DNA from: DATAEE01 sp963725145
Lineage (GTDB): Bacteria > Acidobacteriota > Vicinamibacteria > Vicinamibacterales > 2-12-FULL-66-21
Assembly (NCBI GenBank): GCA_963725145.1
Contig: CAVRXL010000010.1
Location: forward strand, 620,001-684,000
Length of the DNA: 64,000 nt
Direction of reading: 5' to 3'
Part shown: piece by piece, positions 16,658 to 25,541 of the stretch
Layout: every line of letters begins with the position of its first letter
Numbering within the stretch: position 1 is the first letter of the stretch
The notes under the pieces: generated by a model
What the model was told of the DNA's origin: nothing
The model's database searches: none
Seen by the model: only the letters and a program-made list of their open reading frames with translations
Made by a program: the position numbers and the translations under genes

Positions 16658-16713
16658 CCTTCGCTCACGCTTGCCAGCGAGTCCGTAAGCTACAGCTGGC
16701 AAGCCACGCGGAG
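16658..16713. repeat. Dispersed intergenic repeat, copy B
   Basis: It shares CCTTCGCTCACGC with copy A (15943-16002) and a right end with GGCAAGCCACGCGGAG. It also has an internal TTGCCAGC/GCTGGCAA hairpin. It lies between the convergent secreted-protein gene and the HAD gene. Confidence 0.55.
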
Positions 16714-16720
16714 TGCGCCC

Positions 16721-17416
16721 CTAGCGGCGCCCGCCTACTTCGTCGAGGTGCCTGAGCAGATCGGCGGGATCTTCGTAGACCCGGTACGCGCCGGCGCGCT
16801 CCAACTCTTCCAGGCCATAGCCACCTGAGAGCAGGCCGATACCGAGCGCCCGCGCACGTCGAGCAGCAAGCATGTCCCACACGCTGTCGCCGACGACCGA
16901 CGCCGTCTCGATTCCCACGCCGAGGCGGTTGGCGGCCGCGAGGAACAGGTCGGGCTCCGGCTTCGCGTACTTCACTTGATCGCGAGTTACGACCGGAATG
17001 CGGTTCAGATCGATGCCGAGCGATTCCAGTAGAGGGCCGGCCGTCTCCATTCGTCCGCTCGTCGCGATGGCCCACGGAATGCCGGCGTTCGTCAAAGACG
17101 TCAGCAGCGCTCGGGCGCCCGGGAGTGGTCGAATATTCGAGCGAGTGCGTTTGTAAGCCTCCGCGTGGAGCCGCTGGAGGCGCTCGATGCGCTGCTGATC
17201 GAGCTCGAGGCCCGTTTCGCGGAGGAGCATGTTGGTGAACAGCCCGCCGCTCATGCCGATCTTGCGGTGGATACGCCAGACAGACAGATCGAACCCCTCC
17301 GTTTCAAGGGCTTCACGCCAGGCGAGGACGTGCTGATACACGCTGTCGACGAGGGTGCCGTCCAGGTCGAACAGGAAAGCCGTCTCCTGGCGCTGTGCCG
17401 CCGCGAGCTCGGTCAT
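16721..17416 (-). CDS. HAD-family phosphatase (phosphoglycolate-phosphatase-like)
   Basis: A 231-aa HAD-superfamily hydrolase. Motif I is FDLDGTLVDS (nucleophile Asp), motif II is ATSG, motif III is the Lys in KYAKPEPDLF, and motif IV is VVGDSVWDML. The helical cap between motif I and II is of the beta-phosphoglucomutase/phosphoglycolate phosphatase class. It would dephosphorylate a small sugar or acid phosphate; the substrate is not readable. I chose ATG at 17416 because GGAGGGGGAG lies 4 nt upstream; an upstream GTG would include that site in the protein. Confidence 0.85.
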   Translation of the reverse strand: MTELAAAQRQETAFLFDLDGTLVDSVYQHVLAWREALETEGFDLSVWRIHRKIGMSGGLFTNMLLRETGLELDQQRIERLQRLHAEAYKRTRSNIRPLPGARALLTSLTNAGIPWAIATSGRMETAGPLLESLGIDLNRIPVVTRDQVKYAKPEPDLFLAAANRLGVGIETASVVGDSVWDMLAARRARALGIGLLSGGYGLEELERAGAYRVYEDPADLLRHLDEVGGRR

Positions 17417-17479
17417 GCCGCTCCCCCTCCGCACGATTCGAAGTTCGCGCTCGTCATCCGCTTTCTGGAACCGCGCGCA

Positions 17480-18241
17480 TCAGTACAGCCATACGCGTCC
17501 CCCCGACGGGAGAAGCACGCCTGATTGGGGTGTGACTCGTTCCAGCCCCAGCAGCCACTGCCGCTCAGGAAACAGCGTGTACACGCGGAGGGTTTCCAGC
17601 CAACCGGGGCCGCGTCCGCCTGTGTGATCAGACTCCCCGGCCAGGATTTCACGCCACGCTGCTCCCCAACGGCCGGGACGGATGTGAACAGGGTCGAACC
17701 CGTACCATTCAGGCTTCAGACGCAAGAAGTGAAGCCCTCGCTTGAGCGCGATTGCCTCGAGACCAGCCGTCACCTGCTCGGATCTGTCTAGGACCTGGCT
17801 GAACGACAGCCGGCACTGAGGCACCAGCATTGTGCGAAACAGCAGGAATTTACTCCGCGAAAGCGCGCGGATGCCGTTCATCGGGAGATCGGTCAGGACG
17901 ATATCGTTGGTGTAGCGCTGAAGGCGCACGACACATTCCTCGACCCAGGCAAGAATCTGAGTTGGGGCCGCGCCATACAGGATGTCGTTCCCGACGTCAG
18001 TGACGAGTGCGCTAGTGGGCCGCTGCGGGCGGCTGTCCAGATGCTGCCAGACGCCTGACTGCAGGATACCCGGTAGCGTTCGAATCAACAGCCGGCTTGG
18101 CGCGCCGTACGACCGGCCCAATCCCAGGGCCACAAGGATCTCGACATCCGACCCCCAGGTGTCTCTGGCGGTTGACACGAGCGTCCTGAAGCCACGCGTG
18201 AGGTTGCTGGCGCCCAGCGCGACGACCCGGTGCTGAGTCAC
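17480..18241 (-). CDS. SGNH/GDSL-like hydrolase
   Basis: A 253-aa protein with spaced blocks typical of SGNH esterases: block I GASNLTRGF (candidate nucleophile Ser at about 12), block III TDVGNDILYG (Gly and Asn oxyanion residues), and block V DPVHIRPGRW (Asp-x-x-His). It has no signal peptide, so it is probably cytoplasmic. The GTG start overlaps the serS stop (GTGA), so it is co-transcribed with serS, though a functional link is not obvious. The assignment is by motif; the substrate is unknown. Confidence 0.65.
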   Translation of the reverse strand: MTQHRVVALGASNLTRGFRTLVSTARDTWGSDVEILVALGLGRSYGAPSRLLIRTLPGILQSGVWQHLDSRPQRPTSALVTDVGNDILYGAAPTQILAWVEECVVRLQRYTNDIVLTDLPMNGIRALSRSKFLLFRTMLVPQCRLSFSQVLDRSEQVTAGLEAIALKRGLHFLRLKPEWYGFDPVHIRPGRWGAAWREILAGESDHTGGRGPGWLETLRVYTLFPERQWLLGLERVTPQSGVLLPSGGRVWLY

Positions 18242-19524
18242 TTCGGCTTGATCGTCTCCAGCCCGTGCATGTACGGCCGCAGCGCCTCAGGGATGACCAC
18301 CGTGCCGTCCGCCTGCTGGTAGTTCTCCACGATCGCGATCCACGTGCGGCCGACGGCCAGGCCCGAGCCGTTGAGCGTGTGCACGAATTCCGCCTTGCCG
18401 GTTCCGCCAGGACGGAACTTGATGCTCGCCCGCCGCGCCTGGAAGGACTCGGTGTTGCTGCAGGAGGAGATCTCGCGATACGCGTTCTGGCTCGGCAGCC
18501 AGACCTCGATGTCGTAGGTCTTTGCCGATGCGAATCCCAGATCGCCGGTCGCAAGCGCCATGGTTCGATATGGAAGGCCGAGCCGCTTCAGCACTTCTTC
18601 GGCGTTCGCCGTCAGCGATTCGAGCTCCTCGTACGATCGATCGGGCGTCGTGAACTTCACGAGCTCCACTTTGTCGAACTGGTGCTGGCGGATGAGGCCG
18701 CGCACGTCGGCGCCGTACGATCCAGCTTCGCTTCTGAAACAGGGCGTATACGCCGTGTACTTGATCGGGAGCTCACGGCCGTCGAGGATCTCGCCGCGAT
18801 GGAGGTTCGTCAGCGGGACTTCCGCCGTCGGGATCAGATAGAGGTCCCAGTCGCCGCTGATCTTGAACAGATCCGCCTCGAACTTCGGAAGGTTCCCCGT
18901 CCCGGTCAGCGCCGCGCTGTTGACGAGAAACGGCGGCTCGATCTCCGTATAGCCATGCTCGCGCGTATGAAGGTCGAGCATGAAATCAATCAACGCGCGC
19001 GCGAGCCGCGCCCCCGCGCCAACGAGCACCGAGAACCGGGAGCCCGACAGCTTCGTCGCCCTCTCGAAATCCAGGATCCCGAGCGCCGGCCCGAGATCCC
19101 AGTGCGCCTTGACCGGGAATTCGAACTGTCGTGGCTCGCCGTGCCGGCGCACCTCGACGTTGCCGTCCGCCCCCGACGCAACCGGCACCGTGGAATGCGG
19201 CAGGTTCGGCAGCGCCATCAGGACGGCCGTCCGCTGCTGCTCGATCTGCTCGAGCTCGATCTCGAGCTGGCGGATCCGCTGCGCGCGCTGCTTGCTGGCG
19301 GCGAAGAGATCCGACGCGTCCTTGCCCTGTCGCTTCGCCCGGGCGACTTCGTCTCCCGCCGCGTTCTGGTCCCTCTTGAGCCCTTCGAGCTCCGGGATGA
19401 CCCGCCGGCGGCGCGCTTCGAGCGTCGCGAGCTGTTCCAGCTCCCGATCGACCGACAGGCCGCGGTTTCGCAGTCCGGCTCTGACGTCGTCGAGGCGATC
19501 GCGGACGAGCGCGGGGTCGAGCAT
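18238..19524 (-). CDS. serS: Serine--tRNA ligase
   Basis: A 428-aa class II synthetase that charges tRNA-Ser (and tRNA-Sec, the first step towards selenocysteine, which matters here because selD encodes a selenoprotein). The N-terminal coiled-coil tRNA-binding arm spans about residues 30-105. Catalytic motif 2 is FRSEAGSYGADVRG and motif 3 lies around LNGSGLAVGRTWIA. Full length. ATG at 19524 has no Shine-Dalgarno. A -10-like TATAGG 8 nt upstream, with CTGACG 16 nt before it, suggests a leaderless or nearly leaderless mRNA. It is divergent from galU with only 18 nt between start codons. Confidence 0.95.
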   Translation of the reverse strand: MLDPALVRDRLDDVRAGLRNRGLSVDRELEQLATLEARRRRVIPELEGLKRDQNAAGDEVARAKRQGKDASDLFAASKQRAQRIRQLEIELEQIEQQRTAVLMALPNLPHSTVPVASGADGNVEVRRHGEPRQFEFPVKAHWDLGPALGILDFERATKLSGSRFSVLVGAGARLARALIDFMLDLHTREHGYTEIEPPFLVNSAALTGTGNLPKFEADLFKISGDWDLYLIPTAEVPLTNLHRGEILDGRELPIKYTAYTPCFRSEAGSYGADVRGLIRQHQFDKVELVKFTTPDRSYEELESLTANAEEVLKRLGLPYRTMALATGDLGFASAKTYDIEVWLPSQNAYREISSCSNTESFQARRASIKFRPGGTGKAEFVHTLNGSGLAVGRTWIAIVENYQQADGTVVIPEALRPYMHGLETIKPK

Positions 19525-19542
19525 GCGTAAATCCTATATCCT

Positions 19543-20430
19543 ATGCGGATGGCGCGTCAGATTCGGAAGGTGGTCTTCCCCGCGGCGGGTCTCGGCACGC
19601 GGTTCCTTCCGGCCACCAAGGCCCAGCCGAAAGAAATGCTGCCGCTCGTGGACAAGCCGATCATCCAGTACGGCGTGGAGGAGGCGGTCGCCGCCGGCGT
19701 GAACAACGTCATCCTCGTCACCGGCCGCGGAAAGAACGCCATCGAGGATCACTTCGACGTCTCCATCGAGCTGGAGAGCTTCCTCGAACAACGCGGCAAG
19801 GCGGACCAGCTCAGTGAGATTCGGAAGATCTCCAATCTGATCAATTTTTCGTACGTGCGTCAGGGGGAGCCGCTCGGCCTGGGGCACGCTGTCCTCGTCA
19901 CGCGCACCCTAGTCGGGGACGAACCGTTCGCCGTGATTCTGGCCGACGACGTCATCGACGCGACGCCGTCCGCGCTCGCACAGATGATTCAGGTGTACCA
20001 GGAGACCGACGCGCCGGTCCTCCTCGTCGAGCGCGTGCCGAAGGAGAACGTCAGTTTGTACGGGATCATCGCCTATGAGCCGGTCCGCCCGGGCGTGTAC
20101 CGAATCACCGATCTCGTCGAAAAGCCGCCCACCAACGAAGCCCCGTCCGACCTCGCGATTATCGGCCGGTACATCCTGACGCCGGACATCTTCGCCGCGC
20201 TCGAGGCGACCGCCAGGGACCGGACTGGCGAGATCCAGTTGACCAACGGCCTCCGGCGGCTCCTGGCGTCGCGGCCGATTTACGCGTGCGAGGTCAACGG
20301 CGTGCGTCACGACACCGGCAACAAGAACGGGTACCTGCGGGCGGTGGTCTACTTCGCGCTCAAGCGCCCGGACCTCGCGGAGCCGCTTCGCGAGTACCTT
20401 CGCTCCCTCAATCTCGCTGAGATCGCCTGA
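19543..20430 (+). CDS. galU: UTP--glucose-1-phosphate uridylyltransferase
   Basis: A 295-aa nucleotidyltransferase making UDP-glucose from UTP and glucose 1-phosphate for envelope polysaccharides and galactose metabolism. The N-terminal signature FPAAGLGTRFLPATKAQPKE is classic for GalU, followed by PLVDKPIIQYGVEEA, GLGHAVL, ILADDVID, LVEKP and the catalytic-region motif EIQLTNGLR. Normal length. The start is ATG at 19543; ATG two codons later is equally possible. No Shine-Dalgarno is visible in the 18-nt gap to serS. Confidence 0.95.
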   Translation: MRMARQIRKVVFPAAGLGTRFLPATKAQPKEMLPLVDKPIIQYGVEEAVAAGVNNVILVTGRGKNAIEDHFDVSIELESFLEQRGKADQLSEIRKISNLINFSYVRQGEPLGLGHAVLVTRTLVGDEPFAVILADDVIDATPSALAQMIQVYQETDAPVLLVERVPKENVSLYGIIAYEPVRPGVYRITDLVEKPPTNEAPSDLAIIGRYILTPDIFAALEATARDRTGEIQLTNGLRRLLASRPIYACEVNGVRHDTGNKNGYLRAVVYFALKRPDLAEPLREYLRSLNLAEIA

Positions 20431-20450
20431 GTGCTGGACCACCCTGACCC

Positions 20451-20498
20451 GCCTACGCCAAGGCTACGGCGGTCCGCCGAAGCTTCACGCGAAGGCGG
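20451..20498. repeat. Dispersed GCC/GGC hairpin repeat
   Basis: Between galU and the convergent FmdB gene there are two adjacent hairpins whose arms are variants of CCGCC and GGCGG, with CTACGGCGG and CGCCGAAGCTTC motifs. Related sequence is inserted in the leader of selD at about 55793-55853. No coding potential is seen. Confidence 0.5.
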
Positions 20499-20518
20499 AA
20501 GGGTGGTGCCACATCGGG

Positions 20519-20863
20519 TCAGACGGGATCTTTCGATCCCGGCGTCGAAGGCTTGGCGGCAGCCGTATCAGACGATGAGGACTCTTTCGAGGACTTGTCG
20601 GCCGGCTTCGAGGAATCGCCTTTCGAGGAATCACCTTTCGAGGAATCGCCTGACGACGTGGACGTGCCCGAATCGCCCGACTTGCGCGCGTAGTCGGTGA
20701 TATAGAAGCCGCTGCCTTTGAACTGAATCGCCGGCGACGACAGCAGCTTCCTGACCGGGCCGCTCCCGCAGACACGGCAGACCGCTGCCGGCGGATCCGA
20801 GTACTTCTGGATGACCTCGAACCGCTGCGCGCACGCTTCGCACTGGTATTCGTAGAGCGGCAT
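20519..20863 (-). CDS. FmdB-family zinc-ribbon protein
   Basis: A 114-aa protein with an N-terminal zinc ribbon: MPLYEYQCEACAQRFEVIQK, then CRVCGSGPVRKLL, giving two CxxC pairs. This is followed by the family's GSGFYITDY motif. From residue about 65 the tail is low-complexity Ser/Lys/Asp (repeats of SSKGD), and the underlying DNA has short tandem repeats. FmdB proteins are putative regulatory or chaperone-like zinc proteins of uncertain role. It lies 5 nt after the DUF885 gene and is probably co-transcribed with it. Confidence 0.85.
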   Translation of the reverse strand: MPLYEYQCEACAQRFEVIQKYSDPPAAVCRVCGSGPVRKLLSSPAIQFKGSGFYITDYARKSGDSGTSTSSGDSSKGDSSKGDSSKPADKSSKESSSSDTAAAKPSTPGSKDPV

Positions 20864-20868
20864 CGCGT

Positions 20869-22527
20869 CTATTCTATCAATGCGCCCGGGGCCTCGCCGA
20901 GCATGAGCCTGCGATGGACCCAGAACGGCAGCGTGCCGTTCGAGAGCAGCGCGTCGTGGAACGCGCGGAGCGAGTACTTCCCGCCCGTCATCGCCTTGTA
21001 GTCCTCACGCAGCTTCAGCAGCATCAGCTTTCCCGCCGAATACACGACGTAGGAGGGGTCGAACGCGCCGCGCTCCGCCTCGCGGCGGGCGCTGCCTTCC
21101 TCCATGAACGCCTCGTCGCGGAAAAACCGGACGCCCTGTTCGACCGACATGTCCTCGGCGTGCAGCCGGATGCCGACGACGAACCGGCACAGGCGGATGA
21201 GCGCCTCGGCGAGCTGGCCGAGCCGCACGGAGAGATCCTCGCGGCCGAAACCCGCCTCGATCATCATCTGCTCACAGTAGTGCGCCCACCCCTCGACGAA
21301 CGACGCAGATGAAAAGAGGATGGACTTGCGAAGCGACGACTCGACCTGACGGAGGTGCTGATAGTGCAGGAAGTGCCCGGGGTACACCTCGTGGATCGAG
21401 ATCGCCCACAGCGCGCCGTGATTCAGATCGCGCATGTGCTCTTCCTGGCGATCGGGCGACCAGGCGGCATCGACGTCGGTGATGTAGTAGTAGGCGCGAA
21501 TCGGCCGCGTCTCGAACGGACCAGGCGTCCACATGCTCGCGAACGTCCACCGGTAGAACTTCGGGGACGGGGCGACGATGACCGGGTCGCCCTCGGGGAG
21601 CGACACGAGCGCGCGCGTGCGGATGAATGCCTCGAGCTCGTCGATCTGCTGGCGCGCGACGTCCACGAGCCGCCCGGGGTCCGGATGATCGTCCTTCAGC
21701 CGCCGCCAGGTCTCGATCGCGTCGGCGCCATTCGAGCGCCCCGCGACGCGCTTGAATTCCTCCTGAGTGGCCCTCAGCTCGCGCAGAGCGATCTTCAGGA
21801 GCCCGTCGGCGCCGACGCCGATACCTTCCTCCAGGCGCAGCTTTTCGTCGAACGCCTCGCGCCCCAGCCGGAAGGAGGCCCGGCTGCGCGATCCCTGCTC
21901 CTCTTCGAGATGGGCAATGTAGGACCGCACCGCCGCGGCGGCGCCCATAGAGGCATCGGCGAGATCGCCAAGGAGGTGAAGATCGTCTACGGCTCCGAAC
22001 GCCCGCGGCAGATCCTCCTCGATGAACCGCAGGGTGCCTCGCATGGTCTCGAGGCCGATCTTGACGAAAATCCCCGGAGGTTGCTTGATGTTGTCGCGCG
22101 CCGCCTGGATGAAGCGCGGCGTCTGCCGGAGCTTCGACAGGACGCGCCGCGCGCGGTCCTCGAGGGGCGCGTAGTCGAACAACGCCTGCCCGGCAAGGCT
22201 CGTCGCCAGCAAATCCGCGTAATACTGCGGGTTCCGCTCCCACGTGCGCGTGGTCTCGAGCTCGAAGAGCCGGGATCGGATGTTGGAGTCCAGCGCAGGC
22301 CGCTCGATCTGCTCGATCGGCGTCAGGATGGCCGGGTCGATCGCCGCCAGCCGGCGGGCGAATCCGGATAGTTCCGTGATCTGGGCGTCCACCGCCGGAC
22401 GGGCCAGATCCTCGAGCAGGTCGTCGTGCGTGTGGACGCCGTCGAAAGTGGCGTTGGTCGGGTGCCGCTCGTGCAGGTACGCTAGGTAGTCGTCGACGAA
22501 GTGCGGCAGCGGTTCCGATGAATACAT
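20869..22527 (-). CDS. DUF885-family putative peptidase
   Basis: A 552-aa protein of the DUF885 family, predicted zinc-dependent carboxypeptidase-like enzymes built of helices. The candidate metal motif HEVYPGH (HExxH form) is in ISIHEVYPGHFLHYQHLR near residue 385. A downstream Glu region (SFVEGWAHYCEQMM) supplies the third ligand expected in such gluzincin-like folds. No signal peptide is seen. The substrate is unknown. The ATG at 22527 faces the rsmI start, only about 10 nt away on the other strand, so its promoter must lie inside rsmI. Confidence 0.83.
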   Translation of the reverse strand: MYSSEPLPHFVDDYLAYLHERHPTNATFDGVHTHDDLLEDLARPAVDAQITELSGFARRLAAIDPAILTPIEQIERPALDSNIRSRLFELETTRTWERNPQYYADLLATSLAGQALFDYAPLEDRARRVLSKLRQTPRFIQAARDNIKQPPGIFVKIGLETMRGTLRFIEEDLPRAFGAVDDLHLLGDLADASMGAAAAVRSYIAHLEEEQGSRSRASFRLGREAFDEKLRLEEGIGVGADGLLKIALRELRATQEEFKRVAGRSNGADAIETWRRLKDDHPDPGRLVDVARQQIDELEAFIRTRALVSLPEGDPVIVAPSPKFYRWTFASMWTPGPFETRPIRAYYYITDVDAAWSPDRQEEHMRDLNHGALWAISIHEVYPGHFLHYQHLRQVESSLRKSILFSSASFVEGWAHYCEQMMIEAGFGREDLSVRLGQLAEALIRLCRFVVGIRLHAEDMSVEQGVRFFRDEAFMEEGSARREAERGAFDPSYVVYSAGKLMLLKLREDYKAMTGGKYSLRAFHDALLSNGTLPFWVHRRLMLGEAPGALIE

Positions 22528-22537
22528 GGAGTCGGTG

Positions 22538-23383
22538 ATGCCCGGTTCCCTTTACGTCGTCGCAACGCCGATCGGCAACCTCGAGGACATCACTCTTCGA
22601 GCGCTCCGGATTCTGCGGGAGGTCGCCATCATCGCGGCCGAAGACACCCGCCGGACGGCCAAACTCCTCTCACACTACTCGATCTCGACGCCCACGACGA
22701 GCGTCCACGCGCACAACGAGCGCCGGCGGATCCAGGGGTTGCTCGATCGGCTCGCCGCGGGCGACGACATCGCCCTGGTCTCGGACGCGGGCACTCCTGG
22801 CGTGTCGGACCCCGGCCGCCAGGTCGTGGCCGCCGCGGCCGAACGCGGCTTCAAGGTGGTGGCGATTCCCGGTCCGAGTGCGGTGATGGCGGCGCTCGTC
22901 AGCTCCGGCTTCAACGTGGACTCATTTCGGTTCGCTGGGTTCCCTCCGCGTAGGTCGAAAGCCAGAAACGACTGGCTTCGTGGTCTTGCTGATGAGCCTG
23001 AAACGATCGTGTTCTTTGAGGCACCCCATAGAATACGAGAGACGCTGGCAGCAGCCGCTCTTGTTTTTGGCATTAGACCAATTTGTCTGACCCGAGAGCT
23101 CACAAAAATCCATGAAACATTGGTCAAAGGACCAATTAAGGATGTTCTGGCCGTCGTAGCAGAGCCGAGAGGGGAGTATACCGTTGTTGTTTCAGCGCTC
23201 GAGGAGACGGAAGCTGTTGGTGAACTGCCTGACCAGCTGGCACTTCTGGCAGAATTTGGTCATTTGATAGAGTCTGAGCACCTGTCACGCCGCGATGCAA
23301 TTGGTCAATTGGCCTTAAAGTACCGTCTGCCACGTCGCGAAGTGTATGGAGCGATTGAAAGGGCTAAGGAGTCTGTTGGTTGA
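22538..23383 (+). CDS. rsmI: 16S rRNA (cytidine(1402)-2'-O)-methyltransferase
   Basis: A 281-aa SAM-dependent methyltransferase that modifies C1402 in the ribosomal decoding centre. Motifs: LYVVATPIGNLEDITLRAL, AAEDTRRTAKLLSHY, LVSDAGTPGVSDPG and IPGPSAVMAALVSSGF. Full length. ATG at 22538 is preceded by GGAG at 6 nt; ATG at 22526 is an alternative. The base composition changes inside the gene: 22741-22800 is 75% GC by hand count, 23101-23160 is 43%, and the codons from about 22920 to the end are unlike the rest of the window. The reading frame is intact, so the gene looks like a recombinant with a foreign 3' half. Confidence 0.93.
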   Translation: MPGSLYVVATPIGNLEDITLRALRILREVAIIAAEDTRRTAKLLSHYSISTPTTSVHAHNERRRIQGLLDRLAAGDDIALVSDAGTPGVSDPGRQVVAAAAERGFKVVAIPGPSAVMAALVSSGFNVDSFRFAGFPPRRSKARNDWLRGLADEPETIVFFEAPHRIRETLAAAALVFGIRPICLTRELTKIHETLVKGPIKDVLAVVAEPRGEYTVVVSALEETEAVGELPDQLALLAEFGHLIESEHLSRRDAIGQLALKYRLPRREVYGAIERAKESVG

Positions 23384-23465
23384 CCTAATAATGAGGGATT
23401 TGTTACGTTACGGCCGCCTGTCGCCCCGTTGCCCCTCCGATGTTTCCGGGCGCAGGAGCAGGCTG

Positions 23466-24143
23466 ATGGCCAAGACTCGTCGGGGACGCGCCCGTCCTTC
23501 CTCTCCCGAACGCCCGAAACGGCGCGCTGCGCCGCCACCCACACCCGTCCAGGGACGGCCGAGCCGGCCAGACCGGCGCGCGCCGACTGCTCCTCAGCCT
23601 CCGCCTCCCCCTGCACCTTCGCATCTCGAGGCGGTAGCTCTTTACGAGCGTGGGGTTGAAGCATTGCAGCGCCGGGCATTCGAGGCGGCGGCTTCGATAT
23701 TCCGGGAAATCCTTGGCAGGTACCCTGAGGAGCGTGAGGTAGACGAACGGGCTAGACTCTATTTGAAGGTCTGCGAGCGCGAGATGGTCTCAGCCCCCTC
23801 CTCACCCCAAACCGCTGAAGAGCGCCTGCTCTCGGCGACGGTCGCCCTGAACTCCGGCGACTACGACGGCGCGCTCGCGCTCCTCCGGCACGTCCAGGCG
23901 GATGATGCGGAAAACGACCTCGCCGAGTACATGCTTGCCGTCATCGCCGCAGCACGGGGAGATGAGAGCCGGACGATCGATCATCTCAAGCGCGCGATAG
24001 AGCTGAACCCCGAGAATCGTGCCCTGGCGCGCCAGGACGGCGACTTCGAGGCGCTGCGCGCGAACGATGCGTTCCGCGTCCTGGTCGAGCCGGTTCCGGG
24101 CTCGTCGATGGCGCGGCGCCGACGCCCGCGCGTGGCGCGCTGA
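23466..24143 (+). CDS. TPR-containing protein
   Basis: A 225-aa protein with a basic, proline-rich N-terminus (residues 1-55, PPPTPVQGRPSRPDRR) and two to three TPR-like helical pairs: ALYERGVEALQRRAFEAAAS, LLSATVALNSGDYDGALALL and AARGDESRTIDHLKRAIELN. TPRs mediate protein contacts; there is no enzymatic motif. ATG at 23466 follows AGGAGCAGG; the open frame upstream runs through low-GC sequence that belongs with the end of rsmI. The 82-nt gap after rsmI shows no other feature. glmU follows within 20 nt, so the two are probably co-transcribed. Confidence 0.75.
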   Translation: MAKTRRGRARPSSPERPKRRAAPPPTPVQGRPSRPDRRAPTAPQPPPPPAPSHLEAVALYERGVEALQRRAFEAAASIFREILGRYPEEREVDERARLYLKVCEREMVSAPSSPQTAEERLLSATVALNSGDYDGALALLRHVQADDAENDLAEYMLAVIAAARGDESRTIDHLKRAIELNPENRALARQDGDFEALRANDAFRVLVEPVPGSSMARRRRPRVAR

Positions 24144-24161
24144 AGCGGCCGTTTGGGGCCG

Positions 24162-25541
24162 ATGCCCGAACTCCACATCGTCGTACTGGCTGCCGGGAAA
24201 GGGACCCGGATGAAGTCGGCCCGTCCAAAGGTCCTTCACGAGGCGGCCGGCCTTCCCCTGATCGAGCACGTCCTGCGGGCGGCCGATCCACTCGGCGCCG
24301 CCTCAATCACGATCGTCGTTGGACACATGGCCGACGCGGTGCGCGAGACCGTGAGCAGAAATCGCCCGGCCACGCAGTTCGCCCTTCAAGATCCTCAAAA
24401 AGGCACGGCGCATGCGCTCCTCCAGACCGAGCCCTATCTCGCGGGGCGGAGTGGCACTGTCGTGATGCTGTCGGGCGACGCGCCGCTCTTGTCGACCGAG
24501 ACCCTGCGCCGGCTCGTCGCGACCCACGCGGCCGCTGGCGCGGCGGCGACGCTGCTGACCGCCGTCCTCGATCGACCTTTCGGTTACGGCCGCGTCATCC
24601 GATCCGGGGGACGGGTCCAGCGGGTCGTTGAAGAACGCGATGCCTCGCCGGAGGAACGCGCGATCCGCGAGATCAACGCCGGCTTCTACGCGTTCGAGCT
24701 TGGGCCCTTGTACGACCAGCTCCGCGCGATCGCCACGAACAACGCGCAGGGGGAGTACTATCTAACGGATGCGGCGGAGGTGTACAGCCGCCACGGCCTC
24801 AGGGTCGAGACGTTGGTTGCCGAGGACCCTCGCGAGGTGCGAGGGATCAACAGCCGCGCCGAGCTGGCTGAAGTGAGCGCCATGATGAGACAAACAAGAA
24901 ACGAGGCTCTGATGGCCGCCGGCGTGACCCTCGAGGATCCCGCCTGCACCTACGTCGGTCCCGACGTCACGGTCGGTCCCGACACCGTGATTCATCCCAA
25001 CGTGCACCTCGAGGGGCGCACGACGATCGGGACCGGGTGCGAAATCCACGCAGGCGTCCGGATCGTGGACTCGACGATCGGCGACCGGGTGACGATTCTG
25101 AACTTCTGCGTCATCACCGCGTCGCGGATCGCCTCGGGCGCGATCGTCGGCCCGTTTGCCCGCCTCAGGCCAGACTCCGAGGTCGGCGAGCAGGCGCGTG
25201 TCGGTAACTTCGTCGAGCTGAAGAAGACGACGCTCGGCCGCGGATCGAAGGCCAACCACCTCGCGTACCTCGGCGATTCGACGATCGGCGCGAACGTGAA
25301 CATCGGCGCCGGCACGATTACGTGCAACTACGACGGCACGAAGAAGCACCCCACGGTCATCGAAGACGGCGCGTTCATCGGGAGCGACACCCAGTTGATC
25401 GCGCCTGTGAAGGTCGGCCGGGGCGCCTACATCGGCGCGGGATCGTCGATCACCGACGATGTGCCGCCGGGGGCGCTGGCGGTCGCACGAGGCCGGCAAG
25501 TGAACAAAGAGGGTTGGGTCGATAAGAGAAAGAAGCGTTAG
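24162..25541 (+). CDS. glmU: Bifunctional GlcNAc-1-P uridyltransferase / GlcN-1-P acetyltransferase
   Basis: A 459-aa enzyme making UDP-GlcNAc for peptidoglycan and LPS: the C-terminal domain acetylates glucosamine 1-phosphate and the N-terminal domain transfers UMP. The uridyltransferase signature is LAAGKGTRMKSARPKVLHE (residues 9-27), with further conserved GTAHALLQ and YYLTD. The left-handed beta-helix of hexapeptide repeats runs from about 250 (VGPDVTVGPDTVIHPNVHLE), with acetyltransferase motifs KANHLAYLGDS and GAGTITCNYDG. I chose ATG at 24162, since TTG three codons earlier is weaker. It is paired with glmS downstream, so two steps of the same pathway are adjacent. Confidence 0.95.
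   Translation: MPELHIVVLAAGKGTRMKSARPKVLHEAAGLPLIEHVLRAADPLGAASITIVVGHMADAVRETVSRNRPATQFALQDPQKGTAHALLQTEPYLAGRSGTVVMLSGDAPLLSTETLRRLVATHAAAGAAATLLTAVLDRPFGYGRVIRSGGRVQRVVEERDASPEERAIREINAGFYAFELGPLYDQLRAIATNNAQGEYYLTDAAEVYSRHGLRVETLVAEDPREVRGINSRAELAEVSAMMRQTRNEALMAAGVTLEDPACTYVGPDVTVGPDTVIHPNVHLEGRTTIGTGCEIHAGVRIVDSTIGDRVTILNFCVITASRIASGAIVGPFARLRPDSEVGEQARVGNFVELKKTTLGRGSKANHLAYLGDSTIGANVNIGAGTITCNYDGTKKHPTVIEDGAFIGSDTQLIAPVKVGRGAYIGAGSSITDDVPPGALAVARGRQVNKEGWVDKRKKR

Noticed and set aside
19525..19542. T-box or other tRNA-sensing leader before serS
   Set aside because: There are only 18 nt between the divergent start codons and the promoter appears leaderless, leaving no room for a T-box.
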